The notes beneath the pieces are model-generated. The model was given only the letters and a program-made list of their open reading frames with translations, made no database searches and was not told where the DNA came from. This document shows positions 61,342-64,000 of a DNA stretch of 64,000 nt, piece after piece. This stretch comes from Hungateiclostridiaceae bacterium UBA1305. Its GTDB lineage: Bacteria > Bacillota > Clostridia > Acetivibrionales > DTU013. The position numbers were made by a program, and so were the translations under genes. The stretch spans positions 1-64,000 of the forward strand of contig DBTX01000068.1 of NCBI GenBank assembly GCA_002307275.1. Direction: 5' to 3'. The first letter of the stretch is position 1, and the number at the start of each line of letters is the position of its first letter.

Positions 61342-61920
61342 TTAGTCATCCATATATTTCTGATACAAGCTTTGTATCGTCTCAATTTCTTCCGGTGTGA
61401 ACCGCTGGTACATGATTTCCTTGGCACGCTTTTTCTCTGCAGCATCTACTCCGCCCGGCAGCATACTTTTCAATTCGTTGATGTCTGCGGTGTTCAACCG
61501 TTTTATTAGTAATGCGGCTGAACTGATTTTGTCCACAGCCGTAACTTTTTCTTTTACTTCATTCATTTGTTCTACTGTATATTGAATCTTTTGGTCATTG
61601 GAATTTGAGGTTTCAGGTTTTGATATGTTTGATTCCGGGGTTTCAGGTTTCTGATCAGAATTACCACTCGGATTGGTTATTTCATCAGTTATATTGCCTG
61701 AAGGCTGTTGAGAAAGCTTATTTCCTGAAGCGGACCCGGTTTGTTCATTTGCATTGGGAGACATGTTCTGGGAAGTTGATGGCTCTTCTACTAAAAGGTC
61801 ATTGATTTCACTATCGATCACAGTATTTAACATTTTATCTCCGATATAATACAATACTGTTACAGCTGTTCCTGACAGAAGCAATAAAATAACGACAGCA
61901 ATGACAATTACCTTCTTCAT
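61342..61920 (-). CDS. Exported membrane-anchored protein, unknown function
   Basis: 192 residues from ATG 61920 (GGAAGGG upstream; the frame extends to 62052 but without a site). One N-terminal hydrophobic helix (4-26), a disordered Ser/Asn/Pro/Glu linker (about 50-105) and a helical C-terminal part (about 110-190, with QRFTPEEIETIQSLYQKYM). The C-terminal part faces outside. No family recognised. It sits between loaP and the initiating transferase, so it may help polymer export or anchor it. Confidence 0.65.
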   Translation of the reverse strand: MKKVIVIAVVILLLLSGTAVTVLYYIGDKMLNTVIDSEINDLLVEEPSTSQNMSPNANEQTGSASGNKLSQQPSGNITDEITNPSGNSDQKPETPESNISKPETSNSNDQKIQYTVEQMNEVKEKVTAVDKISSAALLIKRLNTADINELKSMLPGGVDAAEKKRAKEIMYQRFTPEEIETIQSLYQKYMDD

Positions 61921-62027
61921 ACAATTCCCTTCCTGTACCAAATTATTTGTGTAGGATATAATCATAGCTTCGCCATGGCATGCATTTGATGAATAAATGC
62001 AAACCTCTATACGGGAGCTATGACCTC

Positions 62028-62068
62028 CTGATCTTCTACAGGGCCGAAACACCTGCTGCAGACTTCAG
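62028..62068 (-). promoter_or_regulatory. Candidate LoaP-response (dfn-like) RNA hairpin
   Basis: On the minus strand CTGA pairs with TCAG, and TCTGCAG/CTGTAGA or CAGG/CCTG pair inside with a TTTCGG loop. It is the only strong structure in the 175-base gap between loaP and the next gene. LoaP proteins recognise a hairpin in the leader of their target operon; whether this matches the known dfn consensus I cannot test. Confidence 0.4.
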
Positions 62069-62095
62069 ATTTTATCAACTATAGTAAAAATAGTA

Positions 62096-62608
62096 TTATG
62101 CCGGTTCAAGCAGTGAAACTCCTAACTCGACTACTCTTTCTTCCCCTAAAAAGCTGAGTACCACCTTTGCTCTGCCCTTACGGGTGTTAATATCTTTTAT
62201 AATTCCTTCCATGGAATATAGCGGCCCTTCGATGATACGGATATTGCCATTCTCTATCAGCAAGGAGGATATCCCTATTTCATCTTCATTACAGACAAGC
62301 TTGGAGAGCGTATTCATTTCACCTTCAGTGATACTTGCTAATTCATTTCCGGTTTTTAAATGCCGTATAATTCCTGGAATACTTTTCATGTCGTAATATG
62401 TCTCGGCATCAATATTCCCTTTTAATATGACATACCCGGGGAAAAGGACTCTTGTTCGGTAATACCATGAACCATTCTTTCTCTCCCTAAGCTTCCGCTT
62501 GGGTACCATTATCCTGAATTGATCTTTGAATCGGTATTGTAGACGTTCCTTTACTTTGTCTTCTCCACCGGTAAATACGAACAAAGCATGCCATCCTGGA
62601 TTAGGCAT
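62096..62608 (-). CDS. loaP: NusG-paralogue antiterminator LoaP
   Basis: 170 residues. Specialised NusG homologue. NGN domain from WHALFVFTGGEDKVKERL, with RTRVLFPGYVILKG and IPGIIRHLKTGNE, then a C-terminal KOW domain with EGPLYSMEGIIKDINTRKGRAKV. LoaP makes RNA polymerase read through terminators in long polysaccharide or polyketide operons. It heads the polysaccharide locus here. Its ATG lies only 20 bases after the T run of a strong terminator, so it has no room for its own downstream promoter. Confidence 0.9.
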   Translation of the reverse strand: MPNPGWHALFVFTGGEDKVKERLQYRFKDQFRIMVPKRKLRERKNGSWYYRTRVLFPGYVILKGNIDAETYYDMKSIPGIIRHLKTGNELASITEGEMNTLSKLVCNEDEIGISSLLIENGNIRIIEGPLYSMEGIIKDINTRKGRAKVVLSFLGEERVVELGVSLLEPA

Positions 62609-62628
62609 TATTTTCCATGTCCCCCTCT

Positions 62629-62675
62629 AAAAAACTTGAAATTATCCAAGCATATCTACCTGGATAATTTCAAGT
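62629..62675 (-). terminator. Strong terminator between the surface protein gene and loaP
   Basis: Perfect 15-base stem (62634-62648 with 62661-62675; ACTTGAAATTATCCA arm), 12-base loop, then TTTTT on the minus strand at 62629-62633. It lies 35 bases after the surface gene stop and 20 bases before the loaP start. Confidence 0.88.
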
Positions 62676-62709
62676 ATGAAGTTGATATCAGTTATTATTT
62701 TAATATGTC

Positions 62710-64000
62710 TTAGCCAAATATGACGGTAATGATATGATCAGCATTATTAGGGCTGCTTGCTTTTACTTTGACTGTTGTATGCTTAGTCTTCAAATCCAAA
62801 AGTGTAACCGCATTAATCCCTTTGCCTACCTGTGATGCCAGGTTCTGTAGTATTACCAAATTATCTTTTGTATAACTGGAGTATGAGTCACCGCTTGTTC
62901 CAACTGCCACGCCACTGTATACATATCCCGCAGGCACGGTAATCATATCGACAAGAAGCTGGTAGAATTGTCCTCCTGTCAAAACAGACTGACTCTCTTT
63001 ACCCGATTTTAAAGTAGCTGTAATTGTTCCGCTTGCTGCTGAGACAGAATAGCAATTGAGCAGACTCTGAGTACCCAGCGTGTCACCTGCGGAAACTTTA
63101 ATAGTAAGAGTTATATCCTTTAACTTGGTAGTTCCACTATATACGGATACATTTCTTGTTATACTGCCGCTCAATATGCTCTTGATCGTCTTGACACTGA
63201 CATCACCGTCAAATACGAATCCTGCGCCAAAGAATGCTTCAATAATAGAGTTGTTGCCTCCAAAATCAAATGTACCATTCGAACCCGTTACCGGATTGGT
63301 GGCATCACTTATGACTAGTTTTGTAGCTGCGAGAGGACTTGTAACCTTCAAGCCATTGATATATACAGCATCACTGACACCACTTAAATCAACTGTATAG
63401 GTGGTTCCACTGACAGTAGCATTGATCGCCCCGCCGCTTTTTGTCGTTAATGCAATAGATGTAATGCTGGTGTCTGTATTGTTGTTATTATTGTTATTAT
63501 TATTTGTTGTTGTTGTTGTCGTTGTTGTTGTTGTATTTGATGTCAACGATGTACCGCTAACTATAGCAGTTATTCCAGCAGCTATGACCGTATTGGTCGG
63601 CTTCATCACAATAACAACGCCTGCAGCATTAATATTAGCTGTTGTAATGCTTCCCTGACCGGTTACCTGAACACCCGCATTAGCAGTTAAAGTAGTTATT
63701 GAAGCACCGGATCCTAAATTTATACCTGCATTCGTTGCGCCTGCACCGACTACCAATGTCCCAATATGTCCATCCGAAATTTGAACTGCCGTGTTAGGAG
63801 CGTTTATTGATACTTCATCGAAGTCACCGTCCAGATTAATCGACTGGCCCGGGGCTATTCTCATAATCGTTACATTGCCAAAGCCTAATCCGGTTAAGCC
63901 ATTCTCTTCAAGCCGTGCGCCGGAGTTGAGCAGAACGCTGTTTACCTCTGATGATCCTTCAGCGACAATCCTTATTTTCCCATCCACTTTAATAACAATT
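62710..64000 (-). CDS. Surface beta-helix-like repeat protein, 5' end outside window
   Basis: About 430 codons visible with no start inside the window; the frame runs off the 64000 edge. The N-terminal visible part is a parallel beta-solenoid-like region rich in Val/Gly/Ala/Asn (SVLLNSGARLEENGLTGLGF, VGAGATNAGINLGSGASITT), as in clostridial S-layer-associated proteins with such repeats. A Thr10-Asn9 linker follows, then a C-terminal domain of about 250 residues with immunoglobulin-like beta pattern. Probably secreted; any signal peptide or SLH domains would be upstream. Confidence 0.75.
   Translation of the reverse strand, partial: IVIKVDGKIRIVAEGSSEVNSVLLNSGARLEENGLTGLGFGNVTIMRIAPGQSINLDGDFDEVSINAPNTAVQISDGHIGTLVVGAGATNAGINLGSGASITTLTANAGVQVTGQGSITTANINAAGVVIVMKPTNTVIAAGITAIVSGTSLTSNTTTTTTTTTTNNNNNNNNNTDTSITSIALTTKSGGAINATVSGTTYTVDLSGVSDAVYINGLKVTSPLAATKLVISDATNPVTGSNGTFDFGGNNSIIEAFFGAGFVFDGDVSVKTIKSILSGSITRNVSVYSGTTKLKDITLTIKVSAGDTLGTQSLLNCYSVSAASGTITATLKSGKESQSVLTGGQFYQLLVDMITVPAGYVYSGVAVGTSGDSYSSYTKDNLVILQNLASQVGKGINAVTLLDLKTKHTTVKVKASSPNNADHIITVIFG
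63479..63537. repeat. Trinucleotide microsatellite coding for Thr/Asn linker
   Basis: Plus strand shows runs of GTT, ATT and TTG triplets; on the coding strand these are ten Thr (ACA/ACG) followed by nine Asn (AAT/AAC) codons. The length can change by slippage without breaking the frame. Confidence 0.8.

Overview
The window looks like a chromosomal segment of an anaerobic Firmicute of class Clostridia. The evidence is the S10-spc-alpha ribosomal supercluster ending in rpoA-rplQ-ecfA1-ecfA2-ecfT-truA-rplM-rpsI, a membrane-anchored LonB beside clpX, a VanW lipoprotein, zinc-ribbon forms of S4, S14, L36 and adenylate kinase, a eukaryote-type hexokinase and a LoaP-type NusG paralogue. Base composition is moderate over most of the window and clearly AT-richer from about 49 to 60 kb. 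I would guess a cellulolytic-clostridia-type lineage (Ruminiclostridium/Acetivibrio-like), but this is inference. Almost all genes lie on the minus strand, so transcription runs from high to low coordinates.

Region 1 (1-25.5 kb) is housekeeping. It holds a PHP phosphoesterase (cut by the window edge), DUF402, a Cys-rich small protein and a lytic transglycosylase, then tsaD, uppP, a secreted or anchored nuclease, the protein quality-control run tig-clpP-clpX-lonB, uvrC behind a Crh-like HPr, and a metallophosphoesterase. An ECF sigma / anti-sigma / bactofilin-like membrane protein operon follows, then a four-gene overlapping operon (amidohydrolase-tsaE-tsaB-rimI). Together with tsaD this supplies the core of bacterial t6A tRNA modification. 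Next come rpsI-rplM, truA and hexokinase.

Region 2 (25.5-47 kb) is the ECF transporter energising module (ecfT, ecfA2, ecfA1) interrupted by a divergently oriented methyltransferase, followed by the complete S10-spc-alpha operon series with secY, adk, map, infA and rpoA. The three small genes rpmJ, rpmD and rpsN are present. Several intergenic gaps in this operon carry palindromic repeats placed directly upstream of Shine-Dalgarno sequences.

Region 3 (47-64 kb) is a surface polysaccharide locus transcribed as one long unit. The order is surface beta-helix-like protein, terminator, loaP, candidate antitermination hairpin, membrane protein, initiating phosphoglycosyltransferase, GT8 glycosyltransferase, DUF115-type transferase, wzy, pyruvyltransferase, O-acetyltransferase with a 10-base G tract, wzx, CMP-sugar cytidylyltransferase, an aldolase fusion, a KdsC-like phosphatase and a Wzz-like chain-length protein, with a strong terminator at the end. 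The aldolase, phosphatase and cytidylyltransferase suggest a CMP-activated ulosonic acid made by an atypical aldolase; no NeuB/KdsA-type synthase is visible. Gene debris (a second cytidylyltransferase, galE, a CatB-like acetyltransferase, a frameshifted short frame, a transposase tail) points to repeated recombination here.

Dispersed non-coding elements are a theme of the window. They include a GGGGACA palindrome family (three loci), a 130-base GGGGACGG palindrome, a MITE-like element with TATAACG termini (two copies and one possible end fragment), a hairpin cassette nested in one of those copies, a three-unit structured repeat between rplN and rplX, and a cluster of perfect DnaA boxes next to tsaD.
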